Notes: generated by a model from the letters alone, not told the origin. A DNA stretch of 64,000 bases from Agrypnia vestita (GCA_016648135.1 JADDOH010023080.1:62001-126000), one strand, 5' to 3'. Counted from the first letter of the stretch, positions 29,703 through 41,394 are shown. Translations and numbers: made by a program.

Positions 29703-30032
29703 GATGATAATAATATTACATCCGACGAAAATGCAGTTTTGGACAATTTTTTTACATTGAAGAGTCTTAATGAGTATAATAGAGAAAAACGTACTCCTAC
29801 CAGTGACGATCCTTTGTTATGGTGGAAAGTGAATACAAAGTTTCAATCCCTGAACTCGATTGCCCGCCAGTATTTGTCGTCTCCACCAGGCTCAGTAGCG
29901 AGCGAACAACTTTTTAGTGGTGTTGGCCTAATCTATGACCCGTTGAGAAGTAGATTGGACGGAGATAAAGCTGCGAAGCTTTTGTTCATTAAATACAATT
30001 TGCTTCTTATGGAGTCAGTTAATTTGATCTAA
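29703..30032 (+). pseudogene. hAT transposase, C-terminal dimerisation domain
   Basis: About 110 codons ending at a stop. DPLLWWKVNTKFQSLNSIAR, then SVASEQLFSGVGLIYDPLRS and KAAKLLFIKYNL are the conserved blocks of the hATC dimerisation region. The BED finger and RNase H catalytic core are deleted; the surviving part is open. Confidence 0.9.
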
Positions 30033-30110
30033 TTTACTACTAGTACTGTTTAAGATTTAAGAAAATTCGATTATTTTTATTTTCAACACCAAGGTAGGCG
30101 TATTGTTTTT

Positions 30111-30651
30111 ACTCCCTTTATATTAACTCGTGGCGTCTGCTTGCTTGCTTGCCGGCTTGCCGTCAAAAAAACTTTGGATCGATTTTTGACCCTTTTCCCG
30201 TGATCCAATCGAGCTGAAACTTGGCAAGTAGACTCATGGCGACGATCAAGAAGATCTATCAAATTTTCGTTAAAAAAAATTAATAATTATAGTATAATTT
30301 CGGATTTTTAGAAATTTTATTGGTTTTTTCAAATTGGAATCATTAGAAAAGTTTGATTAGCAACGGTGGCCCGATAACGTCGCGGAATATTTTCTACGTT
30401 TGAATTACTCCGTCGGTGTACATAATAGGTACTTCACTACGAATGTCGAAAATCTAAATTAACTGACAAATGTTTTTAGAATTTAATCTTCAAAGCATGA
30501 AGTGTCTTATCAAAGCTCAAAATCTGACATTTTAGAAATATATTGAATTACTGTAAGTTTAGTGTCATGTTATATGTTTTAATTCGTCTTTAACTGTTGT
30601 TGTATTTTACAAAGAAAGGGAGTACAATAAAAACTTGGTTTTTATGGGTTA
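30111..30651 (-). repeat. E-family repeat, copy 4 (long variant, inverted)
   Basis: Reverse orientation; includes a ~220-bp internal segment (with TTAAATTCTAAAAACATTTG) absent from copies 1-3 and shared only with copy 5. Inserted in the hAT element. Confidence 0.85.
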
Positions 30652-30834
30652 CTTTTTTTTAGCCAATATAAATGAAACTGATGAATAATAATGTTTGTAA
30701 TTTTACTTTATAAAACCTGCCCTTAACATATTTCTCTTCTGCCTCCGCCCTCGATTTCGGTTCCGAGAAACCAAATCTAAAAACTCCGATTGCGAATTGG
30801 ATAAAGCGACCTCCGTAACATCCCTGCTCTGAGA

Positions 30835-31452
30835 CCACCGATCAGGGTCACTACGACTGGTTGACGGTATGTTTGTTAAAAAATAAAATAATGCTATAAA
30901 CTGTTAATTCCGCAATAAATATATTAAATATTAAAATAGATCAATATAATCTACACGTTAAAAATCAAAATAAGATATGGGAGATTGCCGCACAGTCGTC
31001 AAACACTAAAATGTCCGCTAAACACACACACACCGGTACGAGTTACCGCACTGATATCCGATAACCGAACTTCAAAAAAAAAACCTCGAAAATAACACAA
31101 TGAGAAAATAAAACTAACGTAATAATTATTGTAACCATGCAACATAAAACACTCGGTTGAAGTTAAATTATTCACAAACTCTTTATATCGATCGACTTCA
31201 ATTGTTGGAACGTAATTGAAGTTGAAAGCGTTATATTACATGCCGCGCGCGAGCTTGTTTGTATCAGGCCGTCCTAGCGCGAGCGCGGCCGCCTTCGAAC
31301 TGACGAGTGAGGAGTCCAAGGATTCGAAAACTACACATCGTGCGTCGCATTGTCATTACCATTACTGAGATTAAAGATTTGCATACATATACAATACATA
31401 ACAGCAGATCAGCAGTAGGGGATCTTCCTCGGGTACATTTGTGTTACTCGTG
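30835..31452. other. No recognisable gene
   Basis: Contains a GC-rich patch (31240-31300, GCGCGCGAGC and GAGCGCGGCCGCC). The ORF at 31307 is not recognisable. Confidence 0.4.
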
Positions 31453-31455
31453 TAA

Positions 31456-32217
31456 AGCGTCTGATACACATGCTTCTTTAGTGGCACGTGAGCATGCGCA
31501 GTATCGACTTTGACAGTGGCATGCTTATTAGTGGCATGTGTGTACGCACATTGCTAGAAATGAGCATGCCACCTAGTGGCATGCTCAAAAATCAACCGCC
31601 GGTTGATTTATAAGCATGCCACTGTCATTCACCATAGAGAAGGGGTATCTTTGGAGCATGTGTGAACAGACTTGCTTATTTATGAGCATGCTTATGTCAT
31701 TCGCGGGCTTCGCGGCTAGTGTTTCGATGCGATCTTCTCAGTCCGCGACAGATGAAACAATTATGGCGCGTTGGGGAGATGATAAAACATTACTTTTCGT
31801 AACTTATTATAGGAATCACGAATGTCTGTGGAATACTCGGTCACCGTTGTGTAAAAATAATATAGTGAGAAATAATGTTTACGAAACTTTATTAATAGGC
31901 ATGAATGATTCAAATCTTACAATAAAAATTATATAAACTAAAATCAAAAATGTGCAGATGGAAACTCGGGAACTTTTTTGATTTATTGGTTGACTTGAAT
32001 TTTCTATTTCAGTTTGCAAAGTTTCCATTTTGAACAAGAGCGTCTCTATTCTATGACAAGAGCATGCCACTAATAAGCATGTGTGTTTGATTGTTAGCTT
32101 TGGGCATGCTTATTTATGAGCATGCCACTAATAAGCATGCCAGTAATGAGCAAGTGTGTACAGTTGTTAGGGCATGCTCATTAGCATGCCAGTAAAGAAG
32201 CATGTGTATCTGTACCT
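31456..32217. mobile_element. PIF/Harbinger element, group 2, copy A (GCATGC-rich)
   Basis: Termini AGCGTCTGATACACATGCTT and (reverse) AGGTACAGATACACATGCTT, target duplication TAA at 31453-31455 and 32218-32220. Twelve GCATGC palindromes occur in 762 bp, mostly in the two subterminal thirds, in TTATTAGTGGCATGCTCA-like contexts on both strands. The centre encodes a MADF-like segment. Confidence 0.88.
31727..31901 (+). pseudogene. MADF-like domain fragment (Harbinger ORF1 type)
   Basis: From ATG 31727: ARWGDDKTLLFVTYYRNHEC, then LWNTRSPLCKNNIVRNN and VYETLL. The spaced CLW, RSPxxKN, R and LL residues fit a MADF domain, the DNA-binding module found in PIF/Harbinger companion proteins. The frame is conserved in copy B (50932-50760). 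A polypyrimidine/CAG acceptor-like TCTTCTCAG precedes it. Confidence 0.6.
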
Positions 32218-32504
32218 TAAAGCGAACTTGCTGAAGACGTCGGACGCGGGTGGTTGAACCACCGCACATCAGCGAAAGATGCAAAACACGAACGATATTA
32301 GATTGACGCATAATTATTCGTCGTTCTTTTTTTGAAGTTATCTTCTTTTGGCGCATTCTGGGTAAAACTTTCATTGAAACGGAAGTTGCGCACGCACATG
32401 TAGCGGAAGAAAATGCGATACCACGAAATGTATTTGATTATTATTTACTGTTCCATTAAAAATTAAACATAATAATTTCGTTCGAATTCAAATCTAAAAA
32501 AAGT

Positions 32505-33048
32505 AATCCATAAAAAACAAGTTTTTATTATACTCCCTTTCTTTGTAAAATATAACAACAATTAAAGACAAATTAAAATATATAACATAACACTAAACTT
32601 ACAGTAATTTAATGTAGTTCTAAAATATCACATGTTTTGAGCTTTGATAAGACACTTCATGCTTTGAAGATTAAATTCTAAAAACATTTGTCAGTCAATT
32701 TAGATTTTCGACATTCGTAGTGAAGTACCTATTATGTATACCGACGGAGCAATTCAAATAGAGAAAATATTCCGCGACGTTATCAGGCCACCGCCGCCGT
32801 TGCTAATCAAACTTTTCTAATGATTCCAATTTGAAAAAACCAATAAAATTTCTAAAAATCAGAAATTATACTATAATTATTATTTTTTTTAACGAAAATT
32901 TGATAGATCTTCTTGATCGTTGCCACGAGTCTACTTGCCAAGTTTCAGCTCGATTGGATCACGGGAAAAGGGTCAAAAATCGATGCAAAGTTTTTTTTGA
33001 CGGCAAGCCGGCAAGCAAGCAGACGCCACGAGTTAATATAAAGGGAGT
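32505..33048 (+). repeat. E-family repeat, copy 5 (long variant)
   Basis: About 95% identical by eye to copy 4 over ~540 bp and in opposite orientation. The two form a large inverted repeat around the group-2 Harbinger element. Confidence 0.85.
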
Positions 33049-33354
33049 AAAAAAAAGAAATTACAAACACGGCTGGAGTGGGGCTCGAGTTTTCCTTAGA
33101 CCGTCAAAAATATAATATATTGTACACAAATATATTACATACTAGCCGTACGTACACTCGTGAAGATTGAAAAAAAAAAAATTATTTTTATTTAGTTACA
33201 TACAGATAATTCCGCTACAATACAAAAAATTATAATACGATTGAATTTATTTATTTTTTGTTGTCTTCAATTTGTTTTTTTTTTTATAATTTCGGTTACA
33301 CTTAAAATATAATGTATCAATTTAAGGGGGCGCATAAAGAATTAAATTATTCTT
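33049..33354. other. AT-rich sequence, nothing recognised
   Basis: Includes a TACTAGCCGTACGT fragment at 33140 like other repeat edges; otherwise A/T runs. Confidence 0.4.
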
Positions 33355-33427
33355 TGGTGGCACCGGGTATCCATCCTAGTAGCTCTCATATGCTGGGCGA
33401 GCGTTCTGCCATCTGAGCTACGCCCCC
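33355..33427 (-). pseudogene. tRNA-Ala(AGC) pseudogene
   Basis: Minus strand GGGGGCGTAGCTCAGATGG... has a standard Ala 5' half and an AGC anticodon in the right place. The T stem (CTAGG against CCCGG) and T loop (ATGGATA) are mutated and acceptor pair 3-70 is G-A, so it is probably non-functional. The A box is intact. Confidence 0.7.
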
Positions 33428-33935
33428 AGTTGATCAACACGCCAAAAAAGTAATATAAGAATATTTATCTGAATTATACGAATTGTAATAAAAATGGGTT
33501 TGTTTTTTTATTCGCCTTTATTAAACGAGTATAATGTAGCATATCCGATAAGGAGAAAACTTTTTTTTTGTAAAATATGAAGCAATTTAAAAATAAAACA
33601 ATTGCGTTAAGTTGAGAGTTCCAAGCTTTCGAGGCTAGCACCAAAAATGCCCCTTTCATTAAATTTGGTCTTCTGCCAATTGTTACTGAAAGATTTTTAT
33701 TAAGTAGGTGTAACTTCTAACGCGCGTATTTGAGTACACGCAAGATTTAAAAAAAATTGCACTGCAATATAATTAAAAACGAAAAAAACTTAAACAATAT
33801 AATGAACAATCACTCGGGGGCATAGTCAGAATCAACGTCAAATACTGCTTCCTATTTGCTTGCAAAACGGTGCATTCCGCGAGCGAAGTGTGTCCAGTGC
33901 GATTAGTGGTGCAACTTTTGTCCTCTTCTTACTGA
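33428..33935. other. AT-rich sequence, nothing recognised
   Basis: No feature I can support. Confidence 0.5.
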
Positions 33936-33937
33936 TG

Positions 33938-34092
33938 GTATTTTAACCGGTGACACACTAACTGTTATTTGAGATTTGTATCTGATTGCGTCGACGATTG
34001 GTAACGGATTTTTGCAATTCGATCGGTACTAGATAACAATTATATCTTAGTTATCAATCACCGATACAATCACACACAAATCCCAAATAATA
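33938..34092 (+). repeat. MITE-like repeat X, copy 1
   Basis: ATGGTATTTTAACCGGTGAC at the left, GTATCTGATTGCGTCGACGA and TTATCAATCACCGATAC inside. An inverted copy lies at 53735-53915. Confidence 0.55.
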
Positions 34093-34098
34093 TTCCCG

Positions 34099-34524
34099 CA
34101 CATAGATTATTGTTCCAGTATATTATTTATAAGCAACGAAGGAATGCTAAAGAAACTACAAATAGCACAAAACAGAGCTTTGCGCATAATACTGAAGTGT
34201 AATAGGAGAACTAAAATAACAAAAATGTTGAATGCCCTAGGACTAGAAACCGTAAATCAAAGAATAAAATATAATGTAACGGTGCAAATATTTAAAATTA
34301 AACATGAATGACAGAATGAAGCTGAATAAGGATTTTCATTCCTACAATACAAGAGGATGCGAAAACATAAGACTACAAAGAAAAAGAAAAACACTTCACA
34401 AAATTGTATGATGTATAAAGATATAAAAATCTTCGATAGCCTGCCAAAGGAAATTCAAAACACGGAGAATATAAGGAGGTTTAAAATGGAGTGCAAAAAT
34501 TTTATTGTAAAAACTTTTAAATGA
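34099..34524 (+). pseudogene. Jockey-like LINE, C-terminus
   Basis: IDYCSSILFISNEGMLKKLQ, then IAQNRALRIILKCNRRTKIT, MLNALGLETVNQRIKYNV and, after an indel, IKIFDSLPKEIQN..RRFKMECKNFI with a stop at 34524. This is the end of the RT/thumb of Jockey/CR1-type elements, 5'-truncated. Confidence 0.75.
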
Positions 34525-35032
34525 TTAGATGTAACGCAATATGTCTAAGTGAAATCGTATATTAGCCCACACTACATTATGTGTGGAACTAAATAATTAA
34601 GTTAAATAAAAAATAACCGAACCGAAATAACTGATTAAAATAACGGTTTAATCATCACTACCTCTTCTACGGCCGCCAGAAGAGCCCGAAAAAATACTCG
34701 CTCCAAAAATGAATTACTTTAGCGGGATTTTATGCCACATGTTTTATGTACATCTCAGTGAGTGCACGAATATTTTTTTGCTATTTTTAGTCAAAATGTT
34801 AAAAAGATCACGATGTGGCGGCTGTATGGCTAGTGAGTACATTTTTCATTATCGGTTAACGAGTTATTGATTAGGTTAACCCCGAGTAGCGCGATTAGTT
34901 AGCACTTACCAGCCGCGCTCGGGTAATCGAGAGGCGATCAAGGGTGATCTCGGCGGTCTTTTTCATTTTGTTAGACGCGAAACGGTCAGAAAATGCTAAC
35001 GTTTCCATTTCCGAATCGCATCGCTTCTACTC
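34525..35032. other. No recognisable feature
   Basis: The LINE 3' UTR may extend into the first 100 bases; beyond that nothing. Confidence 0.4.
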
Positions 35033-35035
35033 TAA

Positions 35036-35204
35036 AGGTCGGTTCATTGATTAGTGGTAATAGTTTAGCAAAAAGCATAGATTTTTAGGAATACGGGTTA
35101 TTTGATTGGTGTAAAACGTAAAAATCTACGCTTTTTGCTAAATCATTACCCAAAAAGCTTTAATATAACCTATTTGTCATTACCACTGATCAAGAAACTA
35201 GCCC
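35036..35204. mobile_element. PIF/Harbinger MITE, group 6
   Basis: Termini AGGTCGGTTCATTGATTAGT and (reverse) GGGCTAGTTTCTTGATCAGT, both running into GGTAAT, with TAA at 35033-35035 and 35205-35207. Non-coding, 169 bp. Confidence 0.75.
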
Positions 35205-35207
35205 TAA

Positions 35208-37279
35208 GAAGACTCTTGACTATTTGAAATGGGAGGGAAAATAGTGAACCGGATAAAACAACAACGCCAAAGAACGAAAAAATAGAACAAATTATCCCTC
35301 ATGTTAGCGTACGGGCTACGTGACATGTAAAAACACAGCACCGAGAATATAAAATAAGATTATAAAGAGTTAAACAAAAACAGACACTGAGGCTTAGCAT
35401 GCCCTAATAAAAATTTGTGTAGACGACCGGATACCCCGGTCAATTTGTGTACCGGACCGGATATTCTGGTCAATATCGTCAACCTTATTTGCTGTTACGT
35501 GTTATGTAGTCGAATATATATTTTATTACATTTTATATTATGAAAATGGTTCGATATGTTTTAAAAAAATCGGTATTCCATAGGTACCTACTACCCCGAT
35601 TAATGCGACCCGAATATAAGAGAGTACTGATAAGAGAGTATATGATAAGTGTTCAGATAAGCACATTATGGAAGCAGTATTACTAATATTAAGAGATTTA
35701 TATTATAATATATGATTTACTTGTGGTTAGCCTGGACTAACGCCCGAGAACCCAGGTTGAATACTCAACATTGAACGAGATCATTATTTTTGAGCGTATA
35801 TTTCGTATACCGTCATTTTTTATGGGTTACAGCTAGTAATAAAATGACTATTTGATAGTTAGTGAAGTTAAGGTAAAAGTAGAAAAATTTAATAGCATGG
35901 GGCCTAACATTTAGCAAAAATAATTGAATGCCACATTTTGGTAATTATCAAGAATAATTATTACTGACGGTACTTTATAATATATTATGACGGTACTTTT
36001 ACTTGTCCGTTCAAAAAAAAGAAGAAAAGAAAAAAATGTAAAAAAGAAAAGGAAAAAAATAAAGTTTTTATACTACAAAGAATTTAAGGAAGTTACGACA
36101 AACGGATGGACAGACAACGAAATTATTATAATTGGGGTAGACTACCTAAATTTGCAACACTAACAAAATATGTATATACTACCACCAGATAAGAGTAGGT
36201 ACTTACGATAAGACATAAATACGAAATACATATTTTAAATTAAATTCGTCATTTCCAGTTTATGACTCACCGTCTAGCGAATGCACACGCCGCACGACCT
36301 GATAAAGTATATTTTCGGTCAATTAAGCTTTGCAAAATTAAAAAGGTTCAAATGTAACGAATCATAAACCGGAGTTAATAAACCTCATGCGAATATGTGA
36401 TTCGCGCATACTTCACAAGATCTTGTGCAAAGCAATTATTTTCCTACCGTCTCAATGGATCAACAGCAGTCAATACAGCTTACAATCATACCATGTTATA
36501 GTCAGGAAAAGACCATATTTAGATCACATTAAAATTTTCCCTAATCAAATACGTGTTCAGTTAGTACAGACTGCCTACATGACAACATTTATAACCGATT
36601 GATAAAGAAAGTGTAATAACAAATAAAATAAATCGGATCTCAAAAGATCTAAAGATAAACGTAAAAGTACACTAATTAAAATCATTTTAAATGTTAAGTG
36701 TGCTATTAAAATCATTAACATTTAAAGAAAATGATTTTAACGAGCAATAATAGCGATGAAGTAAATGAAACTATGTCGACAATTATAAATATGGAAATTA
36801 TCAACACGGCAAAATTGCGTTGAAAGGGGGAGGATGTGCTTGCTTGCCGGGGAGGCGGAAATTTGTTGCTACGCCACTGGTCACTGACACTAAGATGTAA
36901 TGAATATATTAATTAATGCTATACAACACAACATTTTTTTCTAGGCTTGCGACGGCCTTCATTACTACGCAGAGTTTAAAAAAAAAACAATATATTTTTG
37001 TTACAACCTCGGTTCACTTATGGTCCAGATTAGCTGTTGTACACAATATGTTAATCCTAGTACTAAAAAATTACAATTTATCATACAGCTAGTTTTAATA
37101 CCGCGCATCGCCAGAGATTTTTGTGTATACAGCCCTTGAAAATGATTAATTATTTAATAAACCTACACTACAATGTAATTAAAATTATAAAACATATTAA
37201 ATATTAAAAAAAGTTAAATAAAATATATATATGAAAGATAAATAAATAATTAAGTATTAATGTGAAACAAATTTAAAGG
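35208..37279. other. AT-rich region with a possible SINE
   Basis: At 35725-36150 a decayed B box (CAGGTTGAATACTC) and a TGACGGTACTTTTACTTGTC...GGATGGACAGACAACGA tail suggest a SINE like 13784-14065. The 71-codon frame at 36387 has no recognisable domain. Confidence 0.4.
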
Positions 37280-37286
37280 TATTAAG

Positions 37287-37493
37287 GAACATTCAAGGTG
37301 TTTAAGAAACAATAATTATTCCGAATATTCTAATCATCTTTTGGAAATGGATTATTCTTTTCATATTAAAAAGGGTTTACAATTTTTACATATAAATAAA
37401 AAAGAACTTCGGTTGGATAAATTAAAAATTTTAAAAACTAGAAAAAGCGTTAATAGCTTAAAAGAAACGTTAATTAAGCAAATTAAATATTAA
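37287..37493 (+). pseudogene. Penelope-like protein C-terminus
   Basis: 69 codons: EHSRCLRNNNYSEYSNHLLE, then LQFLHINKKELRLDKLKILK and TRKSVN to a stop. Parallels the SNHLLE and NKRGLRLDNLEILE text after the GIY-YIG domain at 20235-20652. Confidence 0.75.
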
Positions 37494-37556
37494 AATAATT
37501 AAATCCATTTTACAAACAGTCATAATAATTTATTTATTCATCTTACACATATTTAA

Positions 37557-38224
37557 CCCTTATAGTGCCGACAAGCGCCACGGCGCTCGTAGGTTGGTGT
37601 GCGAAAAATGCCAGCGTCGCAATAGCGCTCGTTTCGACAGCTCACTTTTGGCGCGCGTCAGTGACGGTCGTGTTCCCGCGTTCATATTTTTATTCATTAA
37701 ATTGCGTTCTAACTTACTTCAATCACACTTTTTTCTACGCTCATAGGTAGGTGTGCGAAAAATGCCAGCATCGCCGTAGCGCTCGTTTCGACAGTTCACT
37801 TTTGGCGTGCATCAGTGCGTTCTAACTTTTTTTAACTTTTTTCAATCACACTTTTTTTCTAAAAACACTGTTATTATTATTTATTTCTATAATCCTAAAT
37901 TTGATTTCAAAATGTCGAACACGAGGGAAAGTTCCGATATGGATGTTGAAATGACAGAACAATTCGAAAACTGCGATAGCGGGAGTGATATATATATATA
38001 TATTTTCTGTAATTTTCTTGTCAATAAATATGTAGTATTCAATTTCTGTGTTTTTATTCATAGTTTGAAATCTTCTGAAGAGAATGTTGAAAAAATTATG
38101 AAAATTAGTGTTTTGTAACAGAAATGGTAAGTGGTTTTGGTGTTTATATAAATTATTTATGAAAATGCACTTTTTACTGGCATTTTTAGCATATTTTGAC
38201 AAAATATTTATGACACTAAAAGGG
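37557..38224 (+). mobile_element. Non-autonomous piggyBac element
   Basis: TTAA at 37553-37556 and 38225-38228 with termini CCCTTATAGTG...CACTAAAAGGG. Contains a ~170-bp-spaced direct repeat (GTGTGCGAAAAATGCCAGC at about 37599 and 37751) and the start of a transposase. Confidence 0.88.
37912..37995 (+). pseudogene. piggyBac transposase N-terminus (fragment)
   Basis: MSNTRESSDMDVEMTEQFEN then CDSGSD, the acidic start typical of piggyBac transposases, followed by a (TA)n run and AT-rich sequence. Counterpart to the C-terminal fragment at 9317-9448. Confidence 0.5.
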
Positions 38225-38289
38225 TTAATTTGACTGTCTATTAAACTTTAAATGTCTACACTTCGATTTTTAATTATCTGTATACGTTG

Positions 38290-38331
38290 TATCCTGATGA
38301 AGGAACAATTGCCCCCGAAACATTGTATTTT
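38290..38331 (+). ncRNA. Decayed hammerhead-like motif
   Basis: CTGATGA (38294-38300), A, a poorly paired stem II region, GAAA (38317-38320), near-palindromic ACATTGT, A. Stem I does not pair. Included because of its position after a PLE C-terminus. Confidence 0.4.
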
Positions 38332-38554
38332 TAACAAATTAGTGATGTAAACAAAGTATATTCTTGTTAATTATTTTTTTTGTCACTAAAAAATTATTTT
38401 GTATTTATTGAAGAAAAGAAGATTAATTTTTAAATATTATCTAGAATAATTCATACTAAACTTCAGAGAAATTTATGATTCTCGCTGTCACGGTATTGCT
38501 CGACACGGTAATGCAAGCCTATACTTAACCACAACATCAACACTCACAATAACA

Positions 38555-38650
38555 CATCAGCCCTGATGATGGACCCTGCAATGGGATCCGAAAGGTCGTA
38601 AAAACACGGCATAATACCCCAGAAGACGTAAATCAGAAGATTACATGCAT
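38555..38650 (+). repeat. Hammerhead-like repeat, family B
   Basis: AGCC-CTGATGA-T-GGACCC-TGCAAT-GGGATCC-GAAA is complete up to GAAA. The stem III/stem I 3' part is deleted (GGTCG instead of CGTTGGCC). Confidence 0.6.
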
Positions 38651-39600
38651 CTCGTTTATTTTTATTCTCGTCTATTGAGTGTTGGGATAACCCGCCGTGT
38701 GTTTGTTAAATTGCGGGGCAAGCGAGTGGTCATTAATTGCAACACCAAAATAAAATACGGACTACACGCATCAATTTAAAACTCCCTAATATGAATACGA
38801 GCATACAATACGAGGTCCAGTGGATTTATTCCGGGTTCCGCGTTAGGGTGGCATATCGCTGACTTATGAAGTCCGATCGCGCTAGCCATTGTTGCATTTG
38901 ACGTTTGGATTGCTCACGTCTAGATCTGCCTCACCACTCCGGATCCGGGAACAGGCCTGCTTGCACGTGCAAGGCACAAAAGGTTCGATGACTAAGTCAA
39001 CGCCGTTACACCACGGCGCTCAGCGTTACTTTGTCCTTTGTCCGTTCCGCTATACAGAGATTCAGTTACGAAACAAACAAAGACGCACGTACGAAAAATG
39101 AACGAGTTGGCCATTTATTTAAAAAAAAAACACTTCCACAATTGAGTTGTCAATAGTGGGTTATGTTACAAAACCAATTCTTTTAGTTTTAGTACAAAAA
39201 TTGCAGAGATGAACTAAAGTCGTTCTATTGAAAAGTGGGTTGGGTCACGTCGGAAAAATGAACTCCCTCTTGTATTTATTTTATTTATTTATTTTTTAAC
39301 AAACAGACAGTCAACAGGTAACTATTGAATCTAGTATGTGGTCCTAGAGTGACATTAGAGTACACAGGATAAATTTTTTATGAACATTTTAAATATAATA
39401 TAATTACACAATATACTTTATATTATAAATTAATAATAAATAATGTCTTAATGATGAAATAAATAGTAATTAATATTCAGAACAAATAAAGACTGTCGCA
39501 AATAAAAAAAAAATTTAGGAATGAGTTCTAGATTAACGAGTTTTAAGTTTTCAAGTTAAAGACATATTTACAGCGCAGTTAAAGTATTTGACAATTAACC
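38651..39600. other. No recognisable gene
   Basis: Starts with an F-family fragment (TCTATTGAGTGTTGGGATAA, about 38675); the GC-richer part at 38820-39060 has no identifiable domain; the rest is AT-rich. Confidence 0.4.
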
Positions 39601-39601
39601 A

Positions 39602-40936
39602 TCACGCCGTTTTCCCGCAGAGGTAGGCAGAGAGGATAGAACGCCACATTCTTCTATCTTGACACACCACTTTTGCTTCAGCTACATTCATGCATCTTCT
39701 CACACATGTTCTACGGTTGTTGGGGCTTTTAACAGGGCCATCCTCCAATACTTGTAGTATCTGAACGTGCCAGGTCTTTCTCGGACGCCCTCTATTCATG
39801 TTGCCTTCAACACTCTTGCCATATATTTACTTTCCTCACTCATACGTTCTACATGACCAAACCATCTCAGCACTTCTTTCACTATTCTATCTACCACACT
39901 ACAGCCAGCATTACATTAAATTCTAATTTGTTCATTCCTCACTGTATGGACCAAGGATTTTCCACAAAAGCGTCGTAGTGACGCATTTTTTATTTATTTA
40001 TAATTTCTTTTATAACAATAATGGCTAGCAAATATTAACAATTCAATTTGTTTTTATATGTTATTCCTCACCAAAATGAATGCGTGATTTCCACCGCATT
40101 CAGTCTACTTTCATTGCCAATTCCAGATCTATACATCAGAGTTAGCACTAGAATGCCATTATGTACCGCTAGTCTTGCTTTCTTTGCCAGATTCTTATTG
40201 GCCATAATTGCATTTAGAGCACCATTTACTTTGTTACCCGCAGTCACTCTCCTTTCGACATCGTTTTCAGCATTGCCGTCTCTACTAAACAAATGTACTT
40301 GCCAAATACACAAACTCGTTCATTTATTCTAAGCATTCGTTGTTTACAATTACATCACACTTAGTCACTCTTTTGTCTCTCTCGAATACACTCACTTTCG
40401 ATTCACCATCATCACTTTCGATTTGCTGACATTCATCAGAAGTTCACTCTGCACGCATACATCGGACATCCTGGACACCAGGCACTGCAGATAAGCTTCA
40501 CTGTTAGCCACTAATACTGCATCGTCTGCGTATAGTAGGCAGGATATGGCGAGTCCGTCCATTTTCGCTCCTACTTCTATTTCCTTCAGTTCTTTCATAC
40601 AATTGTCCATATACAGGTTGAAAAGCCGTGGTGACATTACGCATCCCTGTTTGACATCTTTCGTAATATCAAACCATGATGTGAAAGCTCCATTAATTCT
40701 CACGCAAGCACTACTTCCTTCATATAGGGATGCAATTGGCTGTATGAGTTTAATCTTTACCCCGTATTCAGACAAAACCTTCCATAACTTACGTCTTATT
40801 ACTCTGTCGTATGCCTTCTGGAGATCCACAAAGGTACAAAAAAAGTTTTTGGTTCTTTGCCAAAAACTTTTCCGTCATCTGGCGCAGTGAGAAAATCTGG
40901 TCCATGTATTCTCTTCCACTCATGAACGCTCCTTGT
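39602..40936 (-). pseudogene. Non-LTR retrotransposon, reverse transcriptase to C-terminus
   Basis: Read on the minus strand from 40936: GAFMSGREYMDQIFSLRQMT, then one indel, VDLQKAYDRV (RT motif A region), KQGCVMSPRLFNLYMD, YADDAVLVANSEAYL (catalytic YADD), then ERRVTAGNKVNGALNAIM and finally RGRPRKTWHVQIL..CQDRRMWRSILSAY. An AT-rich gap (about 39960-40070) and frameshifts interrupt it. 5'-truncated, so endonuclease type and clade are unresolved. Its C-terminus is the source of at least five scraps in this window. Confidence 0.85.
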
Positions 40937-40939
40937 ACA

Positions 40940-41394
40940 TCCCACACTTTTTAATTTATTTTATTTAAACTTGCAAAATTAAAACCCCTAGACGCAAAAC
41001 GTATTTTTTACAATTTTTACAAACCGAGTTTATTGTGTAAGTAGAATAGTGTAAGAACTCCTTGTAATAAACCACGACTTATTTACTTAAACATAATACT
41101 TTTAAGAGTATTTAGAAGTGTTTTTTTTTAAATTTACAAGCTTGTAGTAATTTTTTAAACAAGTCAAACATATTGAAACAAGCCACGGTATCAGGTTGTG
41201 TACAAAAACATTCCCAAGGAGATTTTTTTTCATAATATTTATTCAAACATTTTTTCGATAGAAAGATTATTTTTATATAATTTTTGCAAAACCTTAGGCA
41301 AGACTTTGATTCATCTAATTCGTTTTACGTATCATTGAATTATGTACTAAATTTGCAACATTACAATAAAATAGGTTTTCTTCAAAAAATATAC
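40940..41394. other. AT-rich sequence, nothing recognised
   Basis: No feature I can support. Confidence 0.5.

Larger units (their letters stand above)
29581..30826 (+). mobile_element. hAT element with transposase C-terminal remnant and nested E repeat
   Basis: Termini TAGGGATGTTACGGAG...CTCCGTAACATCCCTG with target duplication CTCTAAGA / CTCTGAGA (29573-29580, 30827-30834; one mismatch). Coding remnant at 29703-30032, E repeat at 30111-30651. Confidence 0.9.
37280..38400 (+). mobile_element. Penelope-like element 3' end, split by a piggyBac element
   Basis: PLE C-terminal coding fragment (37287-37493), then the piggyBac insertion (37557-38224), then a decayed hammerhead-like motif (38290-38331) and GTGATGTAAACAAAGTATAT, similar to GTGGTGTAAACAAAGTGATT at 12383. 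Confidence 0.7.

Noticed and set aside
31500..32200. Regularly recurring GCATGC units as a CRISPR-like or satellite array
   Set aside because: Spacing is irregular, units occur in both orientations, and the block is bounded by transposon termini and a TAA duplication in a eukaryotic genome.
36387..36602. 71-codon frame in AT-rich DNA
   Set aside because: No recognisable domain, splice context or copy; treated as chance.
39602..40936. Active LINE
   Set aside because: 5'-truncated, with at least one frameshift before the catalytic motif and an AT-rich interruption after it; cannot encode a complete protein.
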